A stretch of 33,470 nt of DNA, taken from assembly GCA_905207425.1 (NCBI GenBank), contig CAJLLB010000005.1, positions 1 through 33,470 on the forward strand. The letters are read 5' to 3'. Below, in pieces: positions 8,437 through 16,793 of this stretch; the stretch's first letter is position 1; the number at the start of each line of letters is the position of its first letter. The notes under the pieces are model-generated. The model was not told the DNA's origin. It did no database searches and saw only the letters and a list, made by a program, of their open reading frames with translations. Source of the DNA: an uncultured Collinsella sp. (GTDB lineage: Bacteria; Actinomycetota; Coriobacteriia; Coriobacteriales; Coriobacteriaceae). The translations under genes and the position numbers were made by a program.

Positions 8437-9978
8437 CTAAATGCTGAGCGCGTGGTAGTTCACGTTCGCACCCGGTGCATCAACGACAACGCCATAGGCC
8501 TCAGGATAGATACGCGTCGAGAACACGAGCGAGCCGTCATTCACGAACACCTCGACCGACGAAACGTCGCCCACAATGCGAACGTTGCGCACCTCGTCAA
8601 CGGGCTCCCAGCGCACCGTGCGCCCGCAGCCGGCAGAAGCGCGCGATTCATTCGCAAAGCGCATCTCAAAGCGCGCGGGCAACTCGCCCTCGGCCGGCAG
8701 GAACGAAAGTCTCAGCTCGCCATCAACGGTCGCCGCAAACGCGTCGCCAACGCCGTCGACCTTAACGTCAAAGCAGGTATCGTCGGCAACCTCCAACGAA
8801 CCCTCCCCCACACGCACCGAGACATAATGATGCTCGATCTCGCGCGCCGGCTGCTGCAGCACCACACCATCGGCACCAACCGTAAGCTCACGCGGCACCG
8901 TCAAGCAGTGCTGCCAGCCCTCAGCGACAGTCGGATCATTGCCATAGGACTCATCGCCCGGCAGGCTCATCCAGCCGATCAGAATACGTCGACCGTCTTC
9001 CGAGCTAAAAGTCTGAGGTGCATAAAAATCAAATCCAGCATCCCATACATAAAATTTGCCAAGCTCATATTCAGAGCAAATATCTCCGTCGAGCGTAAAG
9101 TACCCCGAATGATACAGATTCCGTCGATCCCAATCGGAACCAACCAATCCCTGAGGGCAGACGGACAAAACCCTAACGTCAGACAGCTCAAAATAGTCAG
9201 GGCACTCCCACATAAACCCAAATTGTTGGGGAGTCGTGATTCGGTTCTGCAGCTTCCAATCGACAAGATTGTCTGAAGAAAACAGCAGGACCTCCCCCTG
9301 ATCAGAGAAGCAATTCGCACCATTATGACGCTTAAGCAGCTCCGTTCGAGAAGAGACGTACCCCTGAAGACACTCATTCCCGGCATTGACGCGACGACGT
9401 GCGCCCTGCACCATAAGATATCGTCCGCATGGAACGTCGGAGCACCAAACCTTTGGATCACGCACATGGCACGAAAGATCATCGGGATAATCGACATTAG
9501 TCATGAGCAATTGCTTTGCACCAAATGACGAATCTTCCGCCATATTAACCAAAATGGTATTTGCCTCACGACCGCTGTAAATATAGTCACAAGAACCGTC
9601 ACCGCAGGGCAACTTGACATTACCGGTATAAAACAGCGAAACGATGCCGTCATGAACCAGCGCAGAGCCAGAATACACACCGTGGCAATCGAAAGATTCA
9701 TCCGGCAGCAAGGCGACGCCCAAGTCTTCCCATTTCATGAGGTCACGGCTGATGGCATGTCCCCACATTTTTGAACCGTTGCCCTCAGCATCCGTGGGGC
9801 CATACTGATAAAAAGCATGGAATACCCCATCTCGCTGATGAAGTCCGTTTGGGTCATTTAACCACCCGCACGGTGGCATTAAGTGAAACTGTTGAGCCCA
9901 GCGATAAGAAACGTTCTTGGCATTTAGCTCGCAGTCTTCAACAAGTCGAAGCAAATCTCTTGTGAGCGAATTGCTCAT
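8437..9978 (-). CDS. scrB: GH32 beta-fructofuranosidase / sucrose-6-phosphate hydrolase
   Basis: Cleaves the fructosyl bond of sucrose, or of sucrose-6-phosphate brought in by a PTS, in the cytosol. The GH32 landmarks are all present: WLNDPNG (39-45, nucleophile Asp42), RDP (173-175, transition-state stabiliser) and WECPD (257-261, acid/base Glu258). The beta-sandwich follows from about 370. The 513 residues fit the family and there is no signal peptide. Last gene of the PTS - deacetylase - GH32 operon, and its terminator is at 8368-8398. The middle of the gene is more AT-rich than its neighbours. The substrate may be another fructoside, given the deacetylase in the operon. Confidence 0.92.
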   Translation of the reverse strand: MSNSLTRDLLRLVEDCELNAKNVSYRWAQQFHLMPPCGWLNDPNGLHQRDGVFHAFYQYGPTDAEGNGSKMWGHAISRDLMKWEDLGVALLPDESFDCHGVYSGSALVHDGIVSLFYTGNVKLPCGDGSCDYIYSGREANTILVNMAEDSSFGAKQLLMTNVDYPDDLSCHVRDPKVWCSDVPCGRYLMVQGARRRVNAGNECLQGYVSSRTELLKRHNGANCFSDQGEVLLFSSDNLVDWKLQNRITTPQQFGFMWECPDYFELSDVRVLSVCPQGLVGSDWDRRNLYHSGYFTLDGDICSEYELGKFYVWDAGFDFYAPQTFSSEDGRRILIGWMSLPGDESYGNDPTVAEGWQHCLTVPRELTVGADGVVLQQPAREIEHHYVSVRVGEGSLEVADDTCFDVKVDGVGDAFAATVDGELRLSFLPAEGELPARFEMRFANESRASAGCGRTVRWEPVDEVRNVRIVGDVSSVEVFVNDGSLVFSTRIYPEAYGVVVDAPGANVNYHALSI

Positions 9979-10003
9979 ACAAAATCATCCTATCCCAGAT
10001 GCA

Positions 10004-10025
10004 GCGCACTGATGATGCAGTGCGC
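10004..10025 (-). other. Hairpin between the deacetylase and GH32 genes
   Basis: GCGCACTG (10004-10011) and CAGTGCGC (10018-10025) form a perfect 8-bp stem with a 6-nt loop inside the 97-base gap. No T-run follows on the minus strand, so it may stabilise or process the operon mRNA rather than end it. No operator motif like those at 12402-12436 is present here. Confidence 0.45.
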
Positions 10026-10075
10026 GCCATAGCCAAAAATAGCCATAGCGCGCAACGTACATAGTGCCGATTGTC

Positions 10076-10831
10076 TTAGCAGCCAAATCCAATTGGACGC
10101 AACATAACACCGTTATCGTCTAGCCACTTTTTCAAAGACGGAGACGACAGCGCAGCCTGATCTTTCATTCTGCCTTCACGCAACGAAGAGATCTCCATCA
10201 AGCTCTCATCAAGAAAAGCAGGGTGAAACACGACGAACGTCTTCTCGTGAGTCAAAATTCCCGATTCACCACTCATCAGAAAATGAAGAGGGTTGTACGA
10301 ATCGTAAACCATGTTATTTGGTAAATCGGGCGTATAGATCCATGAATGCTTTCTCAGGCTCGTAAGAGTAAAGTCAACGTAGGGGACTCCAATCCTCTTA
10401 GCGACCCTACTCAAGCCCTCATCAACGTGTGGCGTTCCCACGGAATGACAATCGATATAGGCCGGAAGCATTCCAAACAAGCTCTGAAACTTATCTACCT
10501 GCGCCTGAGCTTCGGTTTCAATCTCATCCGCATCGATCAAATCCACTTCTGAGGTTCGATAGCGCCTTGAAGGAAAGAAATACCCTTCGTCGTCAACCAA
10601 ACCGGAATCCATAGTTAAGTTCGATACCGGTTTGCCCGCGACAACATTCACGTGAAGGCCAATAGATATGCCCTCATGAGACGCAAGGGATCGAGCATCA
10701 TCAGAACGAACACCGGTATTAACGATGACACCAACTGACGAAATGCAGCCATTTTCCAGGGCTCGCAGAATGCCGAGCGAACAACCCTGCGTCAAACCAA
10801 AATCATCGCATCGAACAATTAACTCACTCAC
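10076..10831 (-). CDS. YdjC/ChbG-family carbohydrate deacetylase
   Basis: The family removes acetyl groups from sugars such as chitooligosaccharides using a divalent metal. The 251-residue protein shows the expected motifs: RCDDFG with Asp9-Asp10, GLHVN with His60, and DCHSVGTPH with His129 and His135. It is cytosolic, with no signal peptide. It sits between the PTS permease and the GH32 gene, which suggests the imported sugar carries an N- or O-acetyl group, but the true substrate is not visible from sequence. Confidence 0.86.
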   Translation of the reverse strand: MSELIVRCDDFGLTQGCSLGILRALENGCISSVGVIVNTGVRSDDARSLASHEGISIGLHVNVVAGKPVSNLTMDSGLVDDEGYFFPSRRYRTSEVDLIDADEIETEAQAQVDKFQSLFGMLPAYIDCHSVGTPHVDEGLSRVAKRIGVPYVDFTLTSLRKHSWIYTPDLPNNMVYDSYNPLHFLMSGESGILTHEKTFVVFHPAFLDESLMEISSLREGRMKDQAALSSPSLKKWLDDNGVMLRPIGFGC

Positions 10832-10876
10832 AACAAGCTCCTTGACACCGTTTCAGTCGTTAAGATACCAGCCGAG

Positions 10877-12250
10877 CTACTCTTCGGACTTCTCGCCAAA
10901 GCCGAGAACCACGTGCAGGGCGGCGGTGCCAAAGAAAGCAATGGCGCAGCCAACGCAGTACATCGGAATATTGGTAGCCGTAACAATAGAGGGGAAACCA
11001 CCGGCAGTAGACATCTCGCCACATCCAGTTGCGGCAACAAAAGCAGCAGCGACGCCGGTCATCAGGCACATGATAACCATGGATTTACGGTAGCGCAGGG
11101 AGATGCCGTAAATCACTGGCTCGGTGATACCGCCAAGAAGGGCAGGAATAATCGTCGAGAATGCAACGGACTTGAGCTGAGGATTCTTGGCCTTAATGAA
11201 CACGCCCGCAGCAGCGCCAGCGGCTGCAAAAATCGTCATACCAAGCGCTGCCATTACGGGATCGGACCCCAAAGCCGCGATGTTGGCGATCAAAACCGGG
11301 ATGATAGCCCAGTGCAGACCAAACAGGACCACGAACATCCAGATGGAACCAAGGATAAAGCCAGCAGGAACAGGCATGGTAGCCATAAGCCACATCACAA
11401 AGTTGCACAGGGCCTGGCCAACGTAGAAACCAAAGGGGCCAACCAGAAGCATAGTCACGGGAACAACCACAAGCAGGCAAAGCGTAGGAACGATAACGAC
11501 CTGCAGGTCCTTGTAAACGACACGCTTCAGCAGACTTTCAACAATGTACAGCAGAGTCGTCGAAAGCATCGCGGGGAACACCGTCGATGCATAACTCATA
11601 AGCACCATCGGGAGACCCATAAAGCTGCTCATCTCGCCATTGCCACCGAGGGCTGTAAAATTGGGCTCCAAAAGCGAAGCCGACACGGCAGCAGCCAGAT
11701 ACGGGTTGGCGCCGATTTTACGTGCCATCGACACAGAAAGAACGATCGGCAGAAAGTAGAAAATGGAGTTAGAAGCCGCCGAAAGAACAGCGTACGTGCT
11801 GGACTCCGCAGCGAGGCAGCCCGTCATGGTACAAATCGAAAGAATAGCCTTAACGATAGCAGCGCCGCAGAAGGCCGGGATGATAGGGGTAAAGCTACCC
11901 GAAATCACATCAAAGACCTTGTTTCCATAGAACTTAATGGCATTCAAAACGCCAGGCTCGCGCACGGGCTCTTCGGTCTCATCATCCACGGTGCCCTTGC
12001 CAAACGATTCGCCCAGAATACCGATGATCTCCTTATAAACGCCCTCAACGGTAGGGCCGACGATTACCTGATACTGAGTACCCATATCAGCAACGCCAAG
12101 AATACCGAGAGCCTCAAGCTCCTCTTTGTTGGCCTTGCTGTTGTCGACCAGATTGAACCTCAAACGCGTAGTGCAGTGCGTAACCCGCTTAATGTTGGAC
12201 TTACCGCCAACATGCTCGATGATCTTCTTAGCATCAACCGAAGCTGCCAT
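10877..12250 (-). CDS. PTS sugar transporter, EIIBC (glucose/sucrose/beta-glucoside family)
   Basis: Imports and phosphorylates a sugar across the membrane. The 457-residue protein has an N-terminal EIIB domain with the phosphorylation cysteine C26 in VTHCTTRLRF, then a multi-spanning EIIC domain from about residue 105 ending with the family motif GGITEPVIYGISLRYRK. There is no EIIA domain, so a separate EIIA (such as the glucose EIIA) must supply the phosphate. With GH32 downstream, a sucrose-type or fructose-containing sugar is the likely substrate. Two operator-like repeats lie 150-190 bases upstream. First gene of the three-gene operon. Confidence 0.92.
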   Translation of the reverse strand: MAASVDAKKIIEHVGGKSNIKRVTHCTTRLRFNLVDNSKANKEELEALGILGVADMGTQYQVIVGPTVEGVYKEIIGILGESFGKGTVDDETEEPVREPGVLNAIKFYGNKVFDVISGSFTPIIPAFCGAAIVKAILSICTMTGCLAAESSTYAVLSAASNSIFYFLPIVLSVSMARKIGANPYLAAAVSASLLEPNFTALGGNGEMSSFMGLPMVLMSYASTVFPAMLSTTLLYIVESLLKRVVYKDLQVVIVPTLCLLVVVPVTMLLVGPFGFYVGQALCNFVMWLMATMPVPAGFILGSIWMFVVLFGLHWAIIPVLIANIAALGSDPVMAALGMTIFAAAGAAAGVFIKAKNPQLKSVAFSTIIPALLGGITEPVIYGISLRYRKSMVIMCLMTGVAAAFVAATGCGEMSTAGGFPSIVTATNIPMYCVGCAIAFFGTAALHVVLGFGEKSEE

Positions 12251-12401
12251 GAACGAACACCTCTCCCCTTCTTCATCAAAATAACCTTCGTCACTTTGAC
12301 CTCATTGGTCCTTTATAAGTACCGAGTATCGACCGATGCCAAAGACTCCTTTAAACCAATTAGGCGGTTTTCCCGGGTGTTAACCCAGTGGCTAAGTTAA
12401 A

Positions 12402-12436
12402 TGTAATCGTTTTCAGTTAAACTGCAATCGTTTTCA
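12402..12436. promoter_or_regulatory. Tandem LacI-type operators before the PTS operon
   Basis: TGTAATCGTTTTCA (12402-12415) and TGCAATCGTTTTCA (12423-12436) are direct repeats exactly 21 bases apart, two helical turns. They resemble cre/LacI-family operators (CG centre, TG...CA ends). On the minus strand a possible TTGCAG / TACATT promoter with 16-base spacing overlaps them, so a bound repressor would block the PTS operon. The rest of the 241-base gap shows only the 150-nt leader. Confidence 0.65.
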
Positions 12437-12491
12437 GTTTGTTTCAGGGATGAACGGTATGTATTTCACGGTAAACGGTATCCGAGTGAAA

Positions 12492-13469
12492 TCACTCGAC
12501 GATTTTGTGCCCCAGCTGAACCTGACGGAAGTCTTTCTTTTGCAACGAACCCCCAGACGTAACCTCAAGAATCATTTGAGCGGCGGTGATGCCCATCGTT
12601 TTATAGCCAAAGTGCACCGTTCTAATTCCGCCGCTAACGGCACGCAAAAATTGGTTATCACCAAAACCAGAAACGTGTCGCGCAGGATCGCTCACGCCAA
12701 CCTCTACTAAGGCACGGATAGCTCCCGCGGCCATCGTATCCGTAGCGCAAGCGATAAAGGCGGGGGCAGGCGTTTCTTTTAGAAGCTCACAAGCATGGCT
12801 GTAACCGCCATCCACCGTAAAGGAGCTTTCGCGATAAAGTTTTGAATCGAGCTCACGACCGGCATCGGAGAGTCCCGCACGAAAACCGTCCTCGCGAAGA
12901 GCGCCAGCCGAGATGTCCCGACGAGTGGCGCCCATATACGCAATTGGGCCTTCACAACTGGCGCACACGTGATGAGCAAGGTCGCGCGCCGCCTCGTATT
13001 CGTCATAATAGACACAATTGCAGCCGTCAAGTTGCTGACTGGTCAACACAACGGGGACTCGCGCAGAATCAAAGAATTCCTCATGCTCGGGAGTAATTAC
13101 AGTACCGGCAAGAATGATGCCGTCAACGGGATACGCCTGAAAAAGCTCAAGGAACGAAACCTCGCGCGCCGGGTCATTGGCAGTGTCGGCAAGGAGCATT
13201 TGATACCCCTCGGCCTGAAGCCTTTCCCCAATGCCCGCCGTCAATCGGCTAATGGACTCCGAGTTGATCTTAGGCACGATAACGCCGATGAGCCTGGTAG
13301 ACCCGGTGCGCAGTGCGCGGGCCTGGCTGGAGCGCACGTAGCCGGTCTGCTCGATCGCCTGCTTAATGCGCTCGGCCTTATCTGCCGAAATATAGCCACC
13401 GTTAAGATAGCGCGAGACCGCGGCGCTCGAAACGCCCGCCAGCTCGGCGACATCTTTCATCTTTACCAC
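12492..13469 (-). CDS. LacI-family transcriptional regulator
   Basis: A repressor with an N-terminal LacI helix-turn-helix (MKDVAELAGVSSAAVSRYLN) and a periplasmic-binding-protein-like effector domain. About 325 residues, usual for the family. The GTG at 13469 is preferred because AGGGG lies five bases upstream; ATGs at 13460 and 13484 are alternatives. It lies directly before the PTS operon in the same orientation, and its own upstream region has a copy of the same operator motif, so it probably controls both the sugar genes and itself. The effector is unknown, presumably the imported sugar phosphate. Confidence 0.9.
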   Translation of the reverse strand: MVKMKDVAELAGVSSAAVSRYLNGGYISADKAERIKQAIEQTGYVRSSQARALRTGSTRLIGVIVPKINSESISRLTAGIGERLQAEGYQMLLADTANDPAREVSFLELFQAYPVDGIILAGTVITPEHEEFFDSARVPVVLTSQQLDGCNCVYYDEYEAARDLAHHVCASCEGPIAYMGATRRDISAGALREDGFRAGLSDAGRELDSKLYRESSFTVDGGYSHACELLKETPAPAFIACATDTMAAGAIRALVEVGVSDPARHVSGFGDNQFLRAVSGGIRTVHFGYKTMGITAAQMILEVTSGGSLQKKDFRQVQLGHKIVE

Positions 13470-13484
13470 GAGTACCCCTGTCAT

Positions 13485-13498
13485 TGAAATCGCTTTCA
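13485..13498. promoter_or_regulatory. Operator of the LacI-family gene (autoregulation)
   Basis: TGAAATCGCTTTCA is a near-palindrome that shares the TGNAATCGYTTTCA pattern with the two sites before the PTS gene. It ends 16 bases upstream of the regulator's start. A looser relative, TGAATCGATTTCA, lies at 13526-13538. Confidence 0.6.
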
Positions 13499-13576
13499 TC
13501 ATGATACCCATGAAGGCACTCCGGATGAATCGATTTCACCCAGGTCGAAAAAACGCTAGCGAGCGCCGGAACCAAA

Positions 13577-14242
13577 TTACCCGTGGTATTCGCCGTTGTA
13601 CTGGATGAGCGTGAGGTCCTCCACGCCGTCGAGCGCGCGGATGGCGTCAGCATAGGGCATATCTACACCATCCGAGAACACCTCGGCAGCCATTTCGACG
13701 TTGTCGCCGCGCATGGTCTTGGACTTGACGGTGAACTTGGTGCGCCCAAATGCACGCACGATATCGTCGCCGGTGGTCTGGCCCGTGTAGTGGATGACCA
13801 TCATGTACACGCGCGCCTTGTCCTGGTGGCTCGCAAAGCCGGCGATCATCACCACGATCACCACCGCCGTGAGCCCCACGAGCGCATACATGCCGGCTCC
13901 CGCCGTAATGCCCGTGGTAATGGCCCAAAACAGATACAGCAGGTCGAGCGGGTCCTTAACCGCCGTACGGTAGCGGACGATGGACAGAGCACCGACCATA
14001 CCGAGCGAGATGACCACGTTGGTCGAGATCGCGAGCGTGACCATGCAGGTGAGCACGCACATGCCCACGAGCGTCACGGCAAAGCTACGCGAATACACCA
14101 CGCCGGTAAAAAAGCGCTTGTACACGTAATAAATCAGGATGCCCATGGCGAGCGCCACGAGCAGCGAAAGGCCGATCTTGGCAGGGTCGACCTGGCCAAA
14201 CGCCTCCAAGACGGAGTTCTTAAAAAAGTCCCTGGTGCTCAT
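13577..14242 (-). CDS. DUF4956 membrane protein
   Basis: A 221-residue protein with four predicted membrane segments (about 22-45, 53-75, 79-97 and 105-137) and a cytosolic C-terminal domain of about 80 residues. The stretch GMVGALSIVRYRTAVKDP is the hallmark of DUF4956. The family often lies next to VTC-domain and CotH-kinase genes, as here, but its activity is not established. Last gene of the pel operon, three bases after the VTC gene; a weak hairpin with a T-run (13548-13566) may end the transcript. Confidence 0.85.
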   Translation of the reverse strand: MSTRDFFKNSVLEAFGQVDPAKIGLSLLVALAMGILIYYVYKRFFTGVVYSRSFAVTLVGMCVLTCMVTLAISTNVVISLGMVGALSIVRYRTAVKDPLDLLYLFWAITTGITAGAGMYALVGLTAVVIVVMIAGFASHQDKARVYMMVIHYTGQTTGDDIVRAFGRTKFTVKSKTMRGDNVEMAAEVFSDGVDMPYADAIRALDGVEDLTLIQYNGEYHG

Positions 14243-14245
14243 GGT

Positions 14246-15037
14246 CTAAATATCCCCTCGGTTCTCAAAATCCGATTCCCAGTAATTAAATCCGCGCAGG
14301 TAGGCGGTCTTTTCGTAACACAGGCAGTACTTGGAGACCGCCGTGAGTTCGGCCGCGCCCGGCGGCACCATATCGCGCACCAGCTGCGGGCAAAACTCCG
14401 TAAACTTGACCTCCATCACCAGCTTGCCGGGTTCTAGCACGGGCAGCGCGGGCAGCGTCGCATCAAAGATGTCGAAGCTACCCACCGCGGCACGCACGTT
14501 CATGTCAAACGTGATGCGCACAGTGCCCTCGTCCATCACCCACGGCTCGCGCTCGTAGTCCACGATGGTCCGCGGGCGCATCATGTTGCAGATGCACTCG
14601 ATGTAGAACTCGCGACAGAGCGGATAAGGGCTCCTCAGCAAAAAGTCGTAGTCGCCAGCCAGAATCTGCTCAAACTCGCCGCGCGTAAGCGGCGCGTCCT
14701 CCTTGTAGATCCAGCTGCCGTACTTCTTTTTGCGCTCGAGCTTAATCACCTTGTCGCTGCCGTTATAAATGCGTACGCGATACTTTTTGCGCATGAGAAT
14801 GCCGGCGTCTTTTTCCTCGTAGGCCGAGTTGCAGTAGTCGTCAAAGTACAGGCTGCGAATGGTGTAACCGCCCGCCCGCGCATGCTTGTCCAGCTTAAAC
14901 ACCGGCGCCATGCGACAGGCAAGCGCGGCGTGCTCGCCCTCGTTAATGAGATATTTGAGCTCGTGGCGGTAACGCTCCTGCGTGGCACGCACAGGCGGGG
15001 CCGCCAAGCGCTCAAGCAGCGCGCTAGCCCTCCTCAT
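14246..15037 (-). CDS. VTC-domain protein (polyphosphate-polymerase-like)
   Basis: The VTC domain of yeast makes polyphosphate inside a tunnel lined with basic residues. This 263-residue protein has the family pattern: RYRHELKYLI at 22-31, IRSLYFDDYCNSAYEEK at 60-76, KKYRVRIYN at 84-92 and KLERKKKYGSWIYKE at 99-113. Its SD, GGAGG, lies six bases before the ATG inside the end of the cotH-like gene (14-base overlap). No SPX or membrane domain is present. Whether it makes polyphosphate or another polymer is not known; its place in a polysaccharide operon suggests a linked role. Confidence 0.87.
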   Translation of the reverse strand: MRRASALLERLAAPPVRATQERYRHELKYLINEGEHAALACRMAPVFKLDKHARAGGYTIRSLYFDDYCNSAYEEKDAGILMRKKYRVRIYNGSDKVIKLERKKKYGSWIYKEDAPLTRGEFEQILAGDYDFLLRSPYPLCREFYIECICNMMRPRTIVDYEREPWVMDEGTVRITFDMNVRAAVGSFDIFDATLPALPVLEPGKLVMEVKFTEFCPQLVRDMVPPGAAELTAVSKYCLCYEKTAYLRGFNYWESDFENRGDI

Positions 15038-16793
15038 ACGTATCCTCCACGACCTTACCGCCGTCTTGCACGTAAAAACACTTCATGCCGTACTGTTTGC
15101 CATCGTCGGTAACGTAATAGTCAAACGCATCTTGCGTATAGCCGTCGGAGTTAGTGGCACGCACGCGCACAAAGTACTGGCCGGTATCGGGCGCATCACT
15201 GGTCACCTCGGGAAGCAGCACGTCCTCGGCCTTAAAGACCACATCGCTTATGGCATAGTCGCGCGCAAGTTCTACGGTGTAGCGAATGTCGCGCGCCTCA
15301 AAGTCGTAGGATGCATCCCAGTTAATGCGCAGCTTGCCGTTATCGATCTGCGGCACACCGATGTAGAACGGCATGGGCTTTTTATAGCTCTCGCGGAAGC
15401 TCTTATAGTTCTCTTCGATCTCGGCCGGAATCGCCGCGGCGATCTGCTCGTATTGATCCTTGGTGACAGGCAGATTATCGATATCGGGCGAAGCGAAGAC
15501 CAGGGATTCAGTCACCTCGCGGTAGTGCTTGATCATCTTGGTCAGGCGAGTCTCGGTCAAATACGAGCGCAAGTCCTTGACGGCACGGTCGAGTTCGCTG
15601 CGGAACGACTTGCTGCGCAACGCGCGGTTAAACAGCACGTTACCCCAGTAGTTGCTTGCGCCGCGCTCCCAGCTCGCGTAGTCCGAAAACCCGGTAAGAG
15701 AAAGCTCCAGCTTACGAAGCATGCCATCGTTATCCCAATCTAAAAAGTACCAGGTATTTGAGTTGAGAGGACTGTACAGATAGCAGTTACGGTTCTGCGT
15801 ATCGCAGTTGCCCGTCAGAATCTGAAACGCCAGCCAATAAACCAGATTCTCGGAATCAAAGTGGGTGTCGAGCACGTCATCGATCTTTTGCGATTCGTCG
15901 TTGAGCGCATCGAGCATCTCGATGAGCTTCGTGTGGTCCGTATCGCCCTTAATCTCGAGCATGCCTTCAAAGCTTGCCTGGTTGTAGTCGGGATCATCGG
16001 CAAGCTTAATGGTGTCCTCGTAGCGATGGAAATCAAAGCTGTTCACCTTGTACAGGTGCCCGCTCTTATCCAGGCCATGTGCCTTAAGCGCCGTCTTGTT
16101 GAGCTGCTCCACCTGCGTAAACAGGCCGTAGTCCTCAAAGGTATCGTTGGACTTTTCGGTCTGGTCGCACACCAACAGATGCACAAACTGCGTGCGCAGG
16201 CCCATCATCTGGGGAATCCCGCGGATAAGGTCGTAGGCCATCTTGTTGCGAAAACGCATACCCTCGCCCATGTGCTTGTTGAGCGCAATCGCGCGCTGTT
16301 GGCGCCAGGTACCCTTGCCCTTTTTGAGCTCCACCTTGTAATTCTTCTGCGAGTTCATGCTCGATGTCTGACCGCGCACCTGCACGGTAGCATTGGGCGC
16401 TTCCTCGCCATAGCCAACCTCGCCGGCAACCGGGCCGTCTTCGTCGCCCGGCTGTAGCAGGCCCATAACCTGATAGCGCGTCACGCCCATGTCGGCATAG
16501 TCATACACCGAGTACGTGTTGATCTCGGCCCAGCTGTGGTCGGTGTTCTCGGAGCTGTTGCCGCGTGAGACCGTCAAGTACATGGTCACAATGCCCGAGT
16601 CATCGTAAACCTCGTAGAGCTCGTCCTTGTCGCGCAGGTGCTTGGCCTCATTCGAGGCCTCAGCCTTTTTAATCTTGTCCTGCTTTTTGACCTTTTTGGT
16701 CGAGGAGTCTTCCTGCACCGAGCAGCCCGAAAGCAACAGCGCACCGGCAGCCGCCTCAAACAGGCGACGGCGAGACATCATCATATCGGTCAT
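15024..16793 (-). CDS. CotH-kinase-family lipoprotein
   Basis: A 589-residue exported protein. The N-terminus has a twin-arginine-like SRRRLFEAAAG followed by a lipobox LLSGC with the lipidated cysteine at residue 24, so it is probably anchored outside the membrane. The CotH kinase core is visible as RGQTSSMNSQKNYKVEL, GNCDTQNRNCYLY and YFLDWDNDG, the last two being the catalytic and metal-binding motifs of this atypical kinase family. A C-terminal domain of about 90 residues looks like a fibronectin-type beta-sandwich. The gene overlaps pelG by 38 bases and the VTC gene by 14. The substrate is unknown. Confidence 0.87.
   Translation of the reverse strand: MTDMMMSRRRLFEAAAGALLLSGCSVQEDSSTKKVKKQDKIKKAEASNEAKHLRDKDELYEVYDDSGIVTMYLTVSRGNSSENTDHSWAEINTYSVYDYADMGVTRYQVMGLLQPGDEDGPVAGEVGYGEEAPNATVQVRGQTSSMNSQKNYKVELKKGKGTWRQQRAIALNKHMGEGMRFRNKMAYDLIRGIPQMMGLRTQFVHLLVCDQTEKSNDTFEDYGLFTQVEQLNKTALKAHGLDKSGHLYKVNSFDFHRYEDTIKLADDPDYNQASFEGMLEIKGDTDHTKLIEMLDALNDESQKIDDVLDTHFDSENLVYWLAFQILTGNCDTQNRNCYLYSPLNSNTWYFLDWDNDGMLRKLELSLTGFSDYASWERGASNYWGNVLFNRALRSKSFRSELDRAVKDLRSYLTETRLTKMIKHYREVTESLVFASPDIDNLPVTKDQYEQIAAAIPAEIEENYKSFRESYKKPMPFYIGVPQIDNGKLRINWDASYDFEARDIRYTVELARDYAISDVVFKAEDVLLPEVTSDAPDTGQYFVRVRATNSDGYTQDAFDYYVTDDGKQYGMKCFYVQDGGKVVEDTYEEG

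Noticed and set aside
10913..12400. A 495-codon plus-strand frame opposite the PTS gene
   Set aside because: His/Asn/Arg-rich complement of a membrane protein, not a plausible protein.
12402..12436. Two-unit direct repeat as a CRISPR or iteron
   Set aside because: Only two 14-base copies 21 bases apart, in a promoter position; operators explain them.
12450..12710. An 86-codon plus-strand frame across the end of the LacI gene
   Set aside because: Mostly antisense to the LacI-family gene and without a recognisable motif.
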